Shown in pieces: positions 37,999 to 47,510 of a stretch of DNA of 64,000 nt. The stretch spans positions 592,002 to 656,001 of the forward strand of contig NZ_HE997181.1 in assembly GCF_000312425.1 (NCBI RefSeq). The letters run 5' to 3'. The stretch comes from Reyranella massiliensis 521 (lineage in GTDB: Bacteria > Pseudomonadota > Alphaproteobacteria > Reyranellales > Reyranellaceae). Position 1 is the stretch's first letter, and every line of letters starts with the position of its first letter. The position numbers and the translations under genes are program-made. Below the pieces are notes generated by a model, which made no database searches, had not been told where the DNA came from, and was given only the letters and a program-made list of their open reading frames with translations.

Positions 37999-39005
37999 AA
38001 TTGACTCGATTCCCCCGCGTGCGCATCACCCACGCCCCCACTCCTCTGGAGTTCATGCCCCGCATGACCGAGGCTCTCGGGGGCCCCAACCTTTACATCA
38101 AGCGCGACGACTGCACCGGACTGGCTACGGGTGGCAACAAGACACGCAAGCTGGAGTTCCTGATGGCCGACGCTGTGAAGCACGGGGCCGACACGATCAT
38201 CACCCAGGGAGCAACTCAGTCCAACCATGCGCGCCAGACCGTTGCGATCGCAGCCAGGATGGGAATGAAGTGCGAGATTCTCCTGGAGGATCGAACCGGG
38301 TCCAAGGTGGACAGCTACAAGCATTCTGGGAACGTTTTTCTGGACCGCATGTATGGCGCCAGGATGCAGGAGGTTCCAGGTGGTACCGACATGAACGCCG
38401 CCATGTCCCAACTTGCGGAGGAGCTGCGTGGCAAGGGGCAGAAGCCCTACATAATTCCCGGAGGTGGCTCGAACCCGATCGGCGCGCTGGGCTACGTGGT
38501 GTGTGCGCTGGAGCTGGTGGACCAGTTCAACACGCAGGGGCTCGACGTGGGTTGCGTGGTGCACGCCACGGGAAGTGCCGGCACCCAGGCGGGCCTCGTG
38601 GCCGGTTTCGAGGGCAGCCGCAGCGACATCCCGGTGCTGGGGATCGGTGTGCGCGCGCCAAGGCAGGTACAGGAAACCAACGTCTACAACCTGGCCGTGA
38701 AAACAGCCGAACTCCTGGGGGTTGCCGGCGCGGTGTCTCGCGAAAGAGTACAGGCCAACTGTGACTACGTTGGTGACGGCTACGGAATTCCCACGGCCGG
38801 CATGGTGGAGGCGGTCACCATGATGGCGCGGCTGGAAGGCATCCTGCTGGATCCGGTTTATTCTGGTAAGGGGATGGCAGGGCTGATCGATCTGTGCCGC
38901 AAGGGACACTTCAGGAAAGGCGACAACGTGGTGTTCCTGCATACCGGCGGCTCCACGGCCCTCTTCGGTTACATGGACGCGTTCGGCGGGTTGACTCCAC
39001 TCTGA
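37995..39005 (+). CDS. D-cysteine desulfhydrase / cysteate sulfo-lyase-like PLP enzyme
   Basis: A 336-residue fold-II PLP enzyme of the ACC-deaminase/D-cysteine desulfhydrase family. [11 protein letters not shown] holds the PLP lysine near residue 51, [15 protein letters not shown] near 75 matches the family, and [11 protein letters not shown] closes the protein. Family members split D-cysteine (DcyD) or cysteate (CuyA) to pyruvate, ammonia and sulfide or sulfite. ATG 37995 overlaps the aminotransferase stop as ATGA. It is the strongest hint that the operon handles a sulfur-containing amino compound. Confidence 0.85.
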
Positions 39006-39038
39006 TTCACGCATCGCCGACGCGGGACTCGGGCGGAT

Positions 39039-39794
39039 ATGTCCGCTTCAAATGAGTTCGGAGAGCACCATGGGAAGATGGCCATGATCGGCGTCCTTGG
39101 CGGGATGGGTCCGCTGGCTACGGCCGACTTCTTCTCCAAGGTGATTGCCGCAACTGGCGCGGAACGGGACGAATGTCACGTCCCGTTGTTGATCCAGTCC
39201 GACCCCCGCGTGCCGAGTCGGCCGGCGGCGATCCTTTCTGGTGGCGAGTCGCCGCTTCCGGCCTTGTTGGCAGGACGCGACCGGCTCATCGCCGCTGGTG
39301 CCATAGCACTGGCCATGCCCTGCAACACGGCGCATTTCTGGATCGCCGAGTTGCGGGATGGCTGCGCCGTGCCCTTCCTCAGTATTGTCGATGCCTCGTG
39401 CGGCGAGGCCGCAGCGCAGCTCGGACCGGGTTCGTGCATCGGCCTGATTGCCACCGGCGCTACGCTGGCCACGCATCTCTTCGACGATCGCCTCCAAGCC
39501 GACGGCTTTCGGCCCATCTTGCCGGATGTTGTCGACATGGAAGCGAGGGTGCTTCCGGCGATCGAGCTGGTGAAGGCCGGGCGTCCGCGGGAAGGGGGGC
39601 CCCTAATAGAACAGGCAGTGCAAGCATTGCTGCACCGCGGCGCAACGAGAGTGATTCTCGCCTGCACAGAAACCCCCCTGGCGCTGGACGCGGTCGGATC
39701 GGACCTCCGAAGGGTGTGCGTGGATAGCACCGGCGCACTTGCGCGCAGTTGCGTGCGGTGGTGGCAAGAGCACAGTCCACCTACGACGCCTTAG
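39039..39794 (+). CDS. aspartate/glutamate racemase family protein
   Basis: A 251-residue protein of the Asp/Glu racemase superfamily with both catalytic-cysteine regions, AMPCNTAHFW near residue 90 and LACTETPLAL near 208, and the N-terminal GVLGGMGPLATADFF. It could interconvert amino-acid stereoisomers, which fits an operon starting with a D-aminoacylase-like hydrolase. The start is ATG 39039; a second ATG 12-13 codons later, nearer the conserved part, is possible. It is the last gene of the operon. Confidence 0.83.
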   Translation: MSASNEFGEHHGKMAMIGVLGGMGPLATADFFSKVIAATGAERDECHVPLLIQSDPRVPSRPAAILSGGESPLPALLAGRDRLIAAGAIALAMPCNTAHFWIAELRDGCAVPFLSIVDASCGEAAAQLGPGSCIGLIATGATLATHLFDDRLQADGFRPILPDVVDMEARVLPAIELVKAGRPREGGPLIEQAVQALLHRGATRVILACTETPLALDAVGSDLRRVCVDSTGALARSCVRWWQEHSPPTTP

Positions 39795-39897
39795 TGCGAA
39801 TGGCCACAAATTCCCTGAGCGAACGACGCAGTAGAAAAAAGGCCATTCAACCTGAGTGCCAACGTCAGCAAATGGTGGTTGCCCATCTCATGCCTTC

Positions 39898-40080
39898 TCA
39901 CTGGACATCGTTGTCATTGAGCAGTGACGTAGGCGCGTGCCGTGAGCGACCGGTTGCGAAGAAACCAGCGCACTGGTCCTTGATGGAGCACATCGTACAT
40001 GTAGGAAGGTACCCGTGCTTCCAGTTGCCGATCGATTTGCGTGCCAGATACAAACCTCTCGCTCGACGTGATCGCCTCTC
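39898..40080 (-). pseudogene. C-terminal remnant of a radical-SAM (HxsC-like) protein
   Basis: YLPTCTMCSIKDQCAGFFAT, preceded by ARKSIGNWK, matches the C-terminal cysteine region of radical-SAM maturases of the His-Xaa-Ser (HxsC) type. The preceding EREVCIW stretch, also family-like, lies in a different frame, so a frameshift is present, and the SAM-binding part is missing. No HxsA, HxsB or HxsD gene is nearby. The rest of the 39795-40323 interval shows nothing I can identify. Confidence 0.4.
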
Positions 40081-40323
40081 AATCCGCCAACTTCGCAGAT
40101 TGCGATCTTGCAACCTTGGGAATCAACTCAGTGCAAAAGTGTCATTCAACACTGAGTTTGATCAGCACTAGTGTTTTGGGCCAGCATTAGTGTCGGCCCT
40201 GCTGCCAAGGCGGATCGGCTTTAGCTCGAGCCGTCGGACGCGAATGTAAGAGGGCGGCCTCGGGACTTGCGATCCCACAACCACCTTAATGACTAGTTGC
40301 GCGCCGCATCTTCGAGACAGATG

Positions 40324-41766
40324 TCATCCCCCAGTACGATATTGCCTCGCGGAGGTGGGACGTACTTGACTTTCCTCTGAGCAGTTATGTGGCTGACGAG
40401 ACGAATAGGCATGATGAGGACTGCATCCTCGGACAAGCGCGACAGGCAGTCGGAGCGCAGCAGACAGCCGCCTCTCGGAGCTGAGGCGTCGCACCTCGTG
40501 ATGCACCATTGCGCCGATGTCGTTTTGGTAAAGCCAAAGACTGTTGGCCTGGCCGTCGAAATTTGGTTCGCCACCCATGTATGCGGGCGGACGGTACCCC
40601 GTGCCGAGCCCGATGCCGAACACACTGTCGAGTGCCCGGCCATCTCCCAACAGTAAGCGGCAATCATCGCCGACAGCCACGCTGCCAGTGTCCGCGCTGA
40701 GCGCAACTGGTGCTCCGCTCGCGTCGAGCACGGGCAACGTGCTCGAGTTGTAGCCGAAGCAGGGGACCACGAGCGCAGCCTGCTCTAGCAAGGCCCGAAG
40801 TTGGCCGGCTGGCAGGCTAAGGAGCCGCGTGGTGACGCGTGGGTCGGGAACGGTGCCCGGCCGGTGCGCCAACTGCCGCCACATCTCGCGCCCGAAACCG
40901 CGCAACCCTCCCATACGGTGCACGCGGCCGGTCCGCGGGCAGATATCGCCAGGCTCGGTCAAATACTGGTCTGCTGCGGCAGCTTGAGCATCGGGGTAAA
41001 ATACTTTGGGCGGCCGCCGTTGCAGAATTTCGATCTGCCCTTCGGCGAGGCCGGCGGCCGCAGGTAATTGTGTTAGTGCCCAAGCAGCAGCATAGGCGCT
41101 ATGTGAGCCGCCTAGGATGAGGATACGACGGCCACCAGCACGCGCGATGATCTCACTAGCCGCCGCCAGCCCCGACGTTTGTAGCAGGCTGTCCGACGGC
41201 ATGACGCGTCGCAGGCTGCAATCCTTTAGCGTGAAGCCGGGTACTAGCTCGCGCTCTTGCCACTGCTGCCGTCCGCCCAAGGCGATCACCGCGGAGTGTG
41301 CGGTCAGCATGGTGGTCTCGCCGTCGCGCTCGACCTCGACCGTAACCGAGCCCTCGGCCTGCAGGCGTGCGCGCGTAGCGTTGGTGCCCCGGTAGAGACG
41401 CGAGACAGAGTGATTGTCGAACATTGCGGAAAGTCCACTGCCGAGCAGGCGCATGTAGCGATCGACCAGCGCGAGCGGTGGGAAGCCGTACCGGTAGGTC
41501 TCCATCTCGCGCGCAACCGCATGGTCGCGCAGTGGCCGGAGCGGCGGAGAAAGTTTCACCGCCTCGAGACACTCCAGGTACGAGGAACCGAGAGAATCCG
41601 AAGCGATGCCGAAGCGGCCAAGGCTGCCGCCAAGGTGCTCTGTGCGCTCAATCAGGGCAACGCCGGCGTCAAGCCAGCCTTCGAGTGTGCCTTGCTGGGC
41701 GGCAGCCAGGAGCGGTCCGAGGCCGCCCGGCCCGCCACCGACAATGATGGTCGCAAAGGTCGGCAT
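40324..41766 (-). CDS. FAD/NAD(P)-binding oxidoreductase (monooxygenase-like)
   Basis: A 480-residue flavoprotein. The N-terminal FAD-binding loop is TIIVGGGPGGLGPLLAAAQQ, and a second Rossmann motif RILILGGSHSAYAAAW near residue 215 is of the kind seen in N-hydroxylating and Baeyer-Villiger-type monooxygenases. A third conserved stretch, GDGRALDSVFGIGLGTGY, lies near 375. It lies nine bases behind the CBS-DegT gene, so both are probably one operon. The Pro/Ser-rich last 40 residues look non-conserved. Substrate unknown. Confidence 0.8.
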   Translation of the reverse strand: MPTFATIIVGGGPGGLGPLLAAAQQGTLEGWLDAGVALIERTEHLGGSLGRFGIASDSLGSSYLECLEAVKLSPPLRPLRDHAVAREMETYRYGFPPLALVDRYMRLLGSGLSAMFDNHSVSRLYRGTNATRARLQAEGSVTVEVERDGETTMLTAHSAVIALGGRQQWQERELVPGFTLKDCSLRRVMPSDSLLQTSGLAAASEIIARAGGRRILILGGSHSAYAAAWALTQLPAAAGLAEGQIEILQRRPPKVFYPDAQAAAADQYLTEPGDICPRTGRVHRMGGLRGFGREMWRQLAHRPGTVPDPRVTTRLLSLPAGQLRALLEQAALVVPCFGYNSSTLPVLDASGAPVALSADTGSVAVGDDCRLLLGDGRALDSVFGIGLGTGYRPPAYMGGEPNFDGQANSLWLYQNDIGAMVHHEVRRLSSERRLSAALRLPVALVRGCSPHHAYSSRQPHNCSEESQVRPTSARQYRTGG

Positions 41767-41775
41767 GTTGCACTT

Positions 41776-43227
41776 TCACGCAAGAACAGCGCGAAACACT
41801 GCGGCAACACGATCGACCACTTGGTGATCGACGCCGCGCTGCGTCGGCAGGCAAATGCCGGTCGCGGCAAGCCGGGCGCTGTGTTGGTAGTCGCGGGCGT
41901 ATTTCTCGTAGAGCGGTAGCGAGGAGAGTGTATGGAAGAATGGCCGCATCTCGAGCCGGGCCTCCAGCGCACGCGACAAGATCTCGTTGCGGGCCGCCTC
42001 CGGCACCTGGACGCAGGTGAGCCATACGACGGGCATTGACTTTGAATCCATCTGTGGCGGAAAGCGGACGCCAGGAATGTCCCTCATCGCCACCTCGTAC
42101 AGCCGCGCGATGGTGCTGTTGCGCGCTAGGATGCTCTCAATGCGCCAGAGCTGCGCCTGCCCGATAGCGGCCTGCAAGTTGGTGATGCGATAGTTGAAAC
42201 CAACTCGCTCATGCCAGTAGGAACGGCTCGGCGTCATTCCGTGGTCGCGCAGGACGCGCAGCGACTTTGCGATGGCTGGATCGCTGGTCAGGCACATGCC
42301 GCCCTCGCCGGTGGTCACGATCTTGTTCGCGTAGAAGGAAAAGCAACCAATATCGCCGAACTGACCAACCGGCCGGCCCTCGTAGCGCGCGCCATGTGCC
42401 TCGGCGCAATCCTCGATCACAAAAATCCCACGCTCGCGTGCGCACTGCACGATCGGCCCGATCTCGGCCGGCCGCCCATAGAGATGAACGGGAATGATAG
42501 CCTTTGTGCGAGACGTGCAGGCGGCTTTGACCGTCGCGAGGCTCATGCACCAGGTGACCGGGTCGACATCGACGATCACCGGAGTCGCACCGCAGTAGAG
42601 CACCGCGTTTATGGTGGCAGCGAAGGTGAGGTCGGGCACGATTACCTCGTGTCCCGGCCCAATGCCCAATGCTACGAGCGCGAGATGAAGCGCCACCGTT
42701 CCGTTGGTTACGGCAACTCCGTGCGCGGAGCCGACGAAGGCCCGAAACTCGTCCTCGAACCTCTCGACATAGGGCCCCTTGCTGGAGATCCACGACGAAA
42801 GGAAAGCGTCGAGCACTGCGCGGAACTCAAGGTGGCTCATGTCGGGCCGCGCGACCTGCACGAATTCGTCGGAGCGCTCGATGCTTACGCCGAGAAGGTG
42901 GCCGTAATCATCCACTATCGGGCGCAACACATCCTTTTCTCGTGAAACGTCGTTGCGACGCCGGTCTGCGAAGGTCGCCATGAAGTGGTCGAGGCCGGGT
43001 TTAAGAAGCGCACCGCCGTGGACTGCGCGGGCGATGTCATCGAGGGAGATGCGGCCGACCAGCCGCTTACCTTCGACTACGAGGCAGCTGCCAAGACCAT
43101 TGTCCAAGCACTTTTCGATCGCAGCGAAGAGGGTCTCCGATGTATTGCAGATAAAGTCGTCCTCGTCGGCTGACGATGCGATGTCGTCCCCACTCGACAT
43201 CGGCATCGCAGGTTCGGACAGAAACAT
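41776..43227 (-). CDS. CBS-domain/DegT-type aminotransferase fusion
   Basis: A 483-residue protein. Residues about 15-125 form a CBS-like pair (FAAIEKCLDNGLGSCLVVEG; LRPIVDDYGHLLGVSIERSD), a module that binds adenine nucleotides. Residues about 135-480 form a DegT/DnrJ sugar aminotransferase with VTNGTVALHLALVALGIGPG, VIEDCAEAHGARYEG and the PLP lysine in FSFYANKIVTTGEGG. The start at ATG 43227 is fixed by AGGAGGT eight bases upstream. Nucleotide gating of an aminotransferase is an inference. The glycosyltransferase nearby fits sugar biosynthesis. Confidence 0.85.
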   Translation of the reverse strand: MFLSEPAMPMSSGDDIASSADEDDFICNTSETLFAAIEKCLDNGLGSCLVVEGKRLVGRISLDDIARAVHGGALLKPGLDHFMATFADRRRNDVSREKDVLRPIVDDYGHLLGVSIERSDEFVQVARPDMSHLEFRAVLDAFLSSWISSKGPYVERFEDEFRAFVGSAHGVAVTNGTVALHLALVALGIGPGHEVIVPDLTFAATINAVLYCGATPVIVDVDPVTWCMSLATVKAACTSRTKAIIPVHLYGRPAEIGPIVQCARERGIFVIEDCAEAHGARYEGRPVGQFGDIGCFSFYANKIVTTGEGGMCLTSDPAIAKSLRVLRDHGMTPSRSYWHERVGFNYRITNLQAAIGQAQLWRIESILARNSTIARLYEVAMRDIPGVRFPPQMDSKSMPVVWLTCVQVPEAARNEILSRALEARLEMRPFFHTLSSLPLYEKYARDYQHSARLAATGICLPTQRGVDHQVVDRVAAVFRAVLA

Positions 43228-43448
43228 AAGAGAACCTCCTTCACGGAATTGCCCGAGATGAGCTCTATCGCCCGGTTTCGGGAGCGGTGCATATCTCAAC
43301 GTGTCGGGTGCAAGAAGAGCCAGTGGTAAGACTGTGATCCGGGCATCGACGCGAGTGGCGTTGCACAAATGCATCGGCGGTTCGACGGCGGTTCGTCGTC
43401 ACGCCTTGATCACTGGCTGGACTTTCGGCGCGCGATCATCGTGAGACC

Positions 43449-44687
43449 ATGCGCCTGCTCTGGCTGACCCTTGCCGATCCTTGTCCTCCCACGAATGGCC
43501 AGCTCATCTATTCTCGCGGCCTGATCGCTTCGGCTGTTCGGGAGGGTGCCCGGCTGGACGTGATCGGCTTGGCGCGCGGCGAGAGGGTCACGGGACCCAA
43601 GGACGAGCCTGGCCTGCATTGGAGCCTGCATCCCCGGGTAGTTCATCCGCTTCCTCGAAAGATCGTGTCGCCACTGCCCGAGGTCGCGCTCTACGCCTGG
43701 TCGGAACAGGCGGGCGCCGCGCTCGACGGCGCGCTGCTGCGGCATGATTGGGATGCCATTGTCTTCGACAGCATTTCCGGTGGCTGGGCGCTGGACCCCG
43801 TGCTTCGTCATTGTCGCCTGAGCAGGCAACCTCCGGCCCTGATCCACCTTGCGCACAACCACGAGACCACTGTGGCACGCCGCATCGCCGAGGCGGCGAC
43901 CGGGCTTCGGCGGGCCTATCGTGCACTCGATGCCGCAAAGGTAGGCTGGCTCGAGCGCCGTCTGGTGCGGGTGTCTAAGCTCGTGACCTCGAACACGCCC
44001 GAGGATGCCGAGAACTTCGAAACGATGAAGTGCGCCCAGGTGCTGTTTCTCCCACCGGGCTACGACGGGCCGCGCATTGAGCGACGCACGATCGATAGGA
44101 GCGTACCGCGTCGCGCTGTTCTGGTCGGCAGCTACGACTGGCCTCCCAAGCGTATCAGCTTGGAAAAGTTTCTTGACGCGAGCGCGCTCCGCCTCGCTTC
44201 GGCGGCTGTCGACCTGCAGATTGTGGGTACGGCCGAGCCTGCCTATATCGATGCACTGCGGCAGCGCTACCCGGGCGTTACCTTCACGGGACCAGTTGAC
44301 GACGTGCGGCCGTTTATGGCTGCTGCGCGGGTCGCGCTGGTGCCGGATCTGCTAGGCGGCTTCAAGCTCAAAGGCCTGGACTACGTCTTCAATCGCTTGC
44401 CGATCTGCGCCATGCGCGCGGCACTCCCGGGAATGCCGCTCGTGGACGGAAGCAGTGTCTGCCTTTCCGACAGCCACGAGGCAATGACCGACGGCGTACT
44501 CGCGCTGATCGACGAATTTGCAACCTTGAACGCCTACCAGGAGCGGGCCTGGACTGCCTGCGTCGATACTTTTGACTGGTCGCGCATCGGCCGGCGCCTC
44601 GTCGACGCGATTGGAAAGGTGGCCGAACCTTGTCGGCATCAACCAAAGAGACGTTCGTATCACCTCGAGAAAAGCGAGGGATGCTGA
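43449..44687 (+). CDS. glycosyltransferase (GT4-like)
   Basis: A 412-residue protein with the two-domain GT-B pattern. The N-terminal part has LWLTLADPCPPTNGQLIYSR, and the C-terminal Rossmann part has AVLVGSYDWPPKRISLEKFL near residue 225, YPGVTFTGPVDDVRPFMAAA near 275 and VPDLLGGFKLKGLDYVFNRL near 300, where GT4 enzymes bind the nucleotide sugar. It is divergent from the CBS-DegT gene across a 221-base region. It is probably involved in a surface glycan or glycosylated metabolite. Confidence 0.82.
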   Translation: MRLLWLTLADPCPPTNGQLIYSRGLIASAVREGARLDVIGLARGERVTGPKDEPGLHWSLHPRVVHPLPRKIVSPLPEVALYAWSEQAGAALDGALLRHDWDAIVFDSISGGWALDPVLRHCRLSRQPPALIHLAHNHETTVARRIAEAATGLRRAYRALDAAKVGWLERRLVRVSKLVTSNTPEDAENFETMKCAQVLFLPPGYDGPRIERRTIDRSVPRRAVLVGSYDWPPKRISLEKFLDASALRLASAAVDLQIVGTAEPAYIDALRQRYPGVTFTGPVDDVRPFMAAARVALVPDLLGGFKLKGLDYVFNRLPICAMRAALPGMPLVDGSSVCLSDSHEAMTDGVLALIDEFATLNAYQERAWTACVDTFDWSRIGRRLVDAIGKVAEPCRHQPKRRSYHLEKSEGC

Positions 44688-44736
44688 CTTAGCCAAGGTG
44701 AACGCTTCTCCGCATCGGGATGACAATCTGCTTTCT

Positions 44737-45579
44737 TCAGAGTGTTCTGAGGTGGGCCGAGATGCGTTGGACGGTGGATGTAGGCTCTTCGGCCGGAAGA
44801 AAGATGAAGTTGTAGATGTAGGCACCAAAGCGTTTGCGTTCAGTGAGCGGTGCTGTGAGGTCTGGCAGCCTATCGGGCCGTTGCATCTCCTCGACGGAAA
44901 AAGTGCTGATAGGCTCAAGCTTGCCTTTGCGCACGTAGTGGCCCGTATAGCCCAGGCTGTCGAAATAGGTGCGGGCGCGCGCCAGCCCGCCGGGTGAGAG
45001 CCGGTCATCGATCTCGACCAGCACGCGAGGACGGCAGCGGCGGATCGTCTGCAGGGCGCCGTCGAGCACGGCCTGTTCGTGGCCCTCGACGTCGATCTTG
45101 ATGAAGCCTGCACGTCCCTTGTAGACGGTGTCGAGGCGGTCCATCGACACTTTAATTGCTTGCGTAGCGGGGTAGGTACCAGAGGCGTCGGTCGAAATGG
45201 TCGAGCAGCCAGTCACGACGATGCCGTCCACTACCGGCATGTGCAATTCGACTGTATCGGCACGGTCGGACAGTGCGACCTGCTCGATCACTACTTCGCC
45301 CCCCGGGAATTTTTTGCGCAGGGCACTGGCCAGCACAGGCATCGGCTCGAAGGCCACAACCTTGTGCGCATGCCTGCGAAGGTAGTGGACGTAGGACCCA
45401 TCGTTTGCGCCGACATCAATGGCGTCGGCGTCGCGACGGCAGAGGAATTTCAGAAGATGCAGCTCGACTTCGCCGTAACGACCGTAGAATTTCGCTTCTC
45501 GCCAGTTTAGCAGGGATTGGGGCAGGACCATACGGAGAGCCCGGCGCGCTTCGAAAGGAAGAATGGCCTGCACGTCCAT
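44737..45579 (-). CDS. FkbM-family methyltransferase
   Basis: A 280-residue SAM-dependent methyltransferase. AIDVGANDGSYVHYLRRHAH near residue 53 is the SAM-binding motif I, VVAFEPMPVLASALRKKF follows, and KIDVEGHEQAVLDGAL near 165 is the family signature. An AGAGGT site precedes ATG 45579. It faces the glycosyltransferase tail to tail. FkbM enzymes methylate hydroxyls of polyketides or sugars, so a sugar O-methylation is plausible. Confidence 0.88.
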   Translation of the reverse strand: MDVQAILPFEARRALRMVLPQSLLNWREAKFYGRYGEVELHLLKFLCRRDADAIDVGANDGSYVHYLRRHAHKVVAFEPMPVLASALRKKFPGGEVVIEQVALSDRADTVELHMPVVDGIVVTGCSTISTDASGTYPATQAIKVSMDRLDTVYKGRAGFIKIDVEGHEQAVLDGALQTIRRCRPRVLVEIDDRLSPGGLARARTYFDSLGYTGHYVRKGKLEPISTFSVEEMQRPDRLPDLTAPLTERKRFGAYIYNFIFLPAEEPTSTVQRISAHLRTL

Positions 45580-45812
45580 GTCGGAACCTCTTGGAAAGTT
45601 TGGTCGGCGACTTTAGGCCTTTCTGCAATATTGCAAGCGTGATTAGGTCGTGATCGGCTGCATCCAGGTGGCGGCTTTGCCTATCCGTTCAAGTTGGAAA
45701 AGGGGCATGCCTCCTGTCTCATGCCGGCTATGAGGAGGCGAGTATCCGAATCGCCACCAACTCCGGCGCCTCTCGAGGCAAGCCGCGGGCGCGAGGAGAT
45801 AAAGGAAGGCTT

Positions 45813-46586
45813 TTAAGAGAAGCTATCTGCTCTCCAGACATACCCAAACGCCGCGTAGTTTTCGATGCGGTCGAAGTCCGGTTGGAAGGCACGTAGCTTA
45901 CTGCGAAGTCTCTTGATCGCTGAGCGTACGTTGGTGCGATAGCCTAGCGAGCCAGAGCCGGCGTGGAAGCCACGATAGTGCAGTTGGTCGTAGATGTCGC
46001 GATAGGTGACGTGACAGCCCGCGTTGGACACGAGCAGCTCCAGTATCTTGTACTCACCGAGCGTGAGCCCAAGATCTCGGCCTTGCCAGTAGGCACGACT
46101 CACGTGGAGCTTCAACATAAGATCACCAACTTCAAGTTGGCGCGCTGCGATAGATACCTTGCCTGTTGGCCGTGCAATTTTGCGCAGGCGGCAGAGCAGT
46201 ACGGCGATGCCGCGGGCCTTATCTATGAAATCCGTGGCGCCGCTCTCGAACGCCTTCAATTCGTCTGAGGCGAATGAACGCCCTGTCAGGAAGATGATGG
46301 GGAGATGAATACCCCTCTGTCGGATTTGTGGCACCAAGTCGAGCCCGCAGGATTCTTCAAGCGTCCAGTCGAGCAGGATCGCGTCGGCATCCTCGATACC
46401 CGGGAGGGCCTGGAGGAAGGAATGGGCATCGGGGAAGGCATCTACACTGTAGCCGTGCTCCGCAAGTTCATTGGTGAGCGTGGCCCTGAAGAAAGCGTCA
46501 TCGTCAACGGCTACGATGCGGTTTACCGCACACGGCAGTGCAGGTTGAATGCTGGGGGTCGTTGTGTTGGCGAGCGTCGTTAACAT
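45813..46586 (-). CDS. OmpR/PhoB-type response regulator (orphan)
   Basis: A 257-residue regulator. The receiver domain holds IVAVDDDAFFRATLTNEL near residue 22, the phosphoacceptor in AILLDWTLEES near 67 and a conserved lysine in DFIDKAR near 120. The C-terminal winged HTH contains LTLGEYKILELLVSNAG and YRTNVRSAIKRLRSKLR. The sequence is like the ChvI group. No sensor kinase gene is in the window. ATG 46586 follows a GAAGG site; the open frame reaches 46802, but the extra part is not regulator-like. Confidence 0.85.
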   Translation of the reverse strand: MLTTLANTTTPSIQPALPCAVNRIVAVDDDAFFRATLTNELAEHGYSVDAFPDAHSFLQALPGIEDADAILLDWTLEESCGLDLVPQIRQRGIHLPIIFLTGRSFASDELKAFESGATDFIDKARGIAVLLCRLRKIARPTGKVSIAARQLEVGDLMLKLHVSRAYWQGRDLGLTLGEYKILELLVSNAGCHVTYRDIYDQLHYRGFHAGSGSLGYRTNVRSAIKRLRSKLRAFQPDFDRIENYAAFGYVWRADSFS

Positions 46587-47093
46587 TGCAGAATTCCCTT
46601 CCCTGATCATTCCCAAGCGACGTTCCAAACAGGTCAGAAGCGCGAGCTTCCTCTGCTGATCGGCAATCATCCCACGGTTTAGAAACAGGCTCCCAATCGC
46701 CCGTCTCAAAAGGCCGACATGCCGGACTATAGACAGTGATTTTGTGAAGAGGCGCGAAAGGCGTTCGATTTTCGCTTCAGCCACCAGATGATCACGGGCC
46801 AAGAAGCGGCGTAATCAAACGAACAATCGAGGCTGGGAAGTCTGTTCATTTAAGAGAGAAGCCATTCACGCACTCGGCGTCTCATCCAAGCCGAATAGGC
46901 CCGTTCTTTTTGGGGTGCAACGATAGGTGGTATACGGAAATCGGCGGACCCTTTCTATCGGTCCTAAGTGACGGCGCGTGAGCCATTACGAGGCACTGAT
47001 GGCGGTGACCCGCGTCCATCGCTTCCCGCAATTGCTCTTCTGCGCCGACACCGCCTTATTGGGCGTGGCGTGGCGCAACGTGGTGATGAAACC
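46587..47093. other. intergenic region without identified gene
   Basis: About 500 bases between the response regulator and a truncated SDR gene. The left part is an open upstream extension of the regulator frame lacking conserved sequence. No RNA gene, repeat or clear operator was seen. Confidence 0.45.
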
Positions 47094-47430
47094 ATGACCG
47101 CGACCTCTACGAACCCCAAATCCGCACCGTCTCTCAAGGACGAGAACCGCTCGGCCCGGCCGCTCGCCATCGTCACCGGCGCCTCCGCCGGCATTGGATG
47201 CGAACTCGCCCGAAAGTGTGCCGTCCACGGATTCGATCTCCTGATTGCTGCAGACGATCCGAAGCTCATCGATGCCGCTCGCGAGTTTGAATTGCTCGGC
47301 CGCGCCGTCGAAGCAATCGAGGTCGACCTTTCGACCACGAACGGCGTCGACCGCTTGCGGTACCAAGGCATTCGTCGACATGTTCGCCTATGCGCTTCGA
47401 TCCGAAATCGTTATCGGTGTCCGTCGCAAC
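47094..47430 (+). pseudogene. short-chain dehydrogenase remnant with internal deletion
   Basis: From ATG 47094 the frame reads a typical SDR N-terminus (LAIVTGASAGIGCELARKCA, then AAREFELLGRAVEAIEVDLS). At about 47357 it jumps into CGTKAFVDMFAYALRSEI, which in this family lies just after the active-site tyrosine, and in a different frame. The segment containing the NAG motif, active-site Ser and Tyr is missing, and what follows is unrelated. It cannot be functional. Confidence 0.7.
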
Positions 47431-47510
47431 CGCAACAAGCGCCCTTCGCCTGCTTTGAATCGACCTACGTGGGGGATCAAAAAAAGGTCGACTGGCCACG
47501 CGCGTGGTAG

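Noticed and set aside
47094..47510. A functional 138-residue SDR
   Set aside because: The NAG motif and active-site Ser and Tyr are deleted, and the C-terminal part is in another frame.
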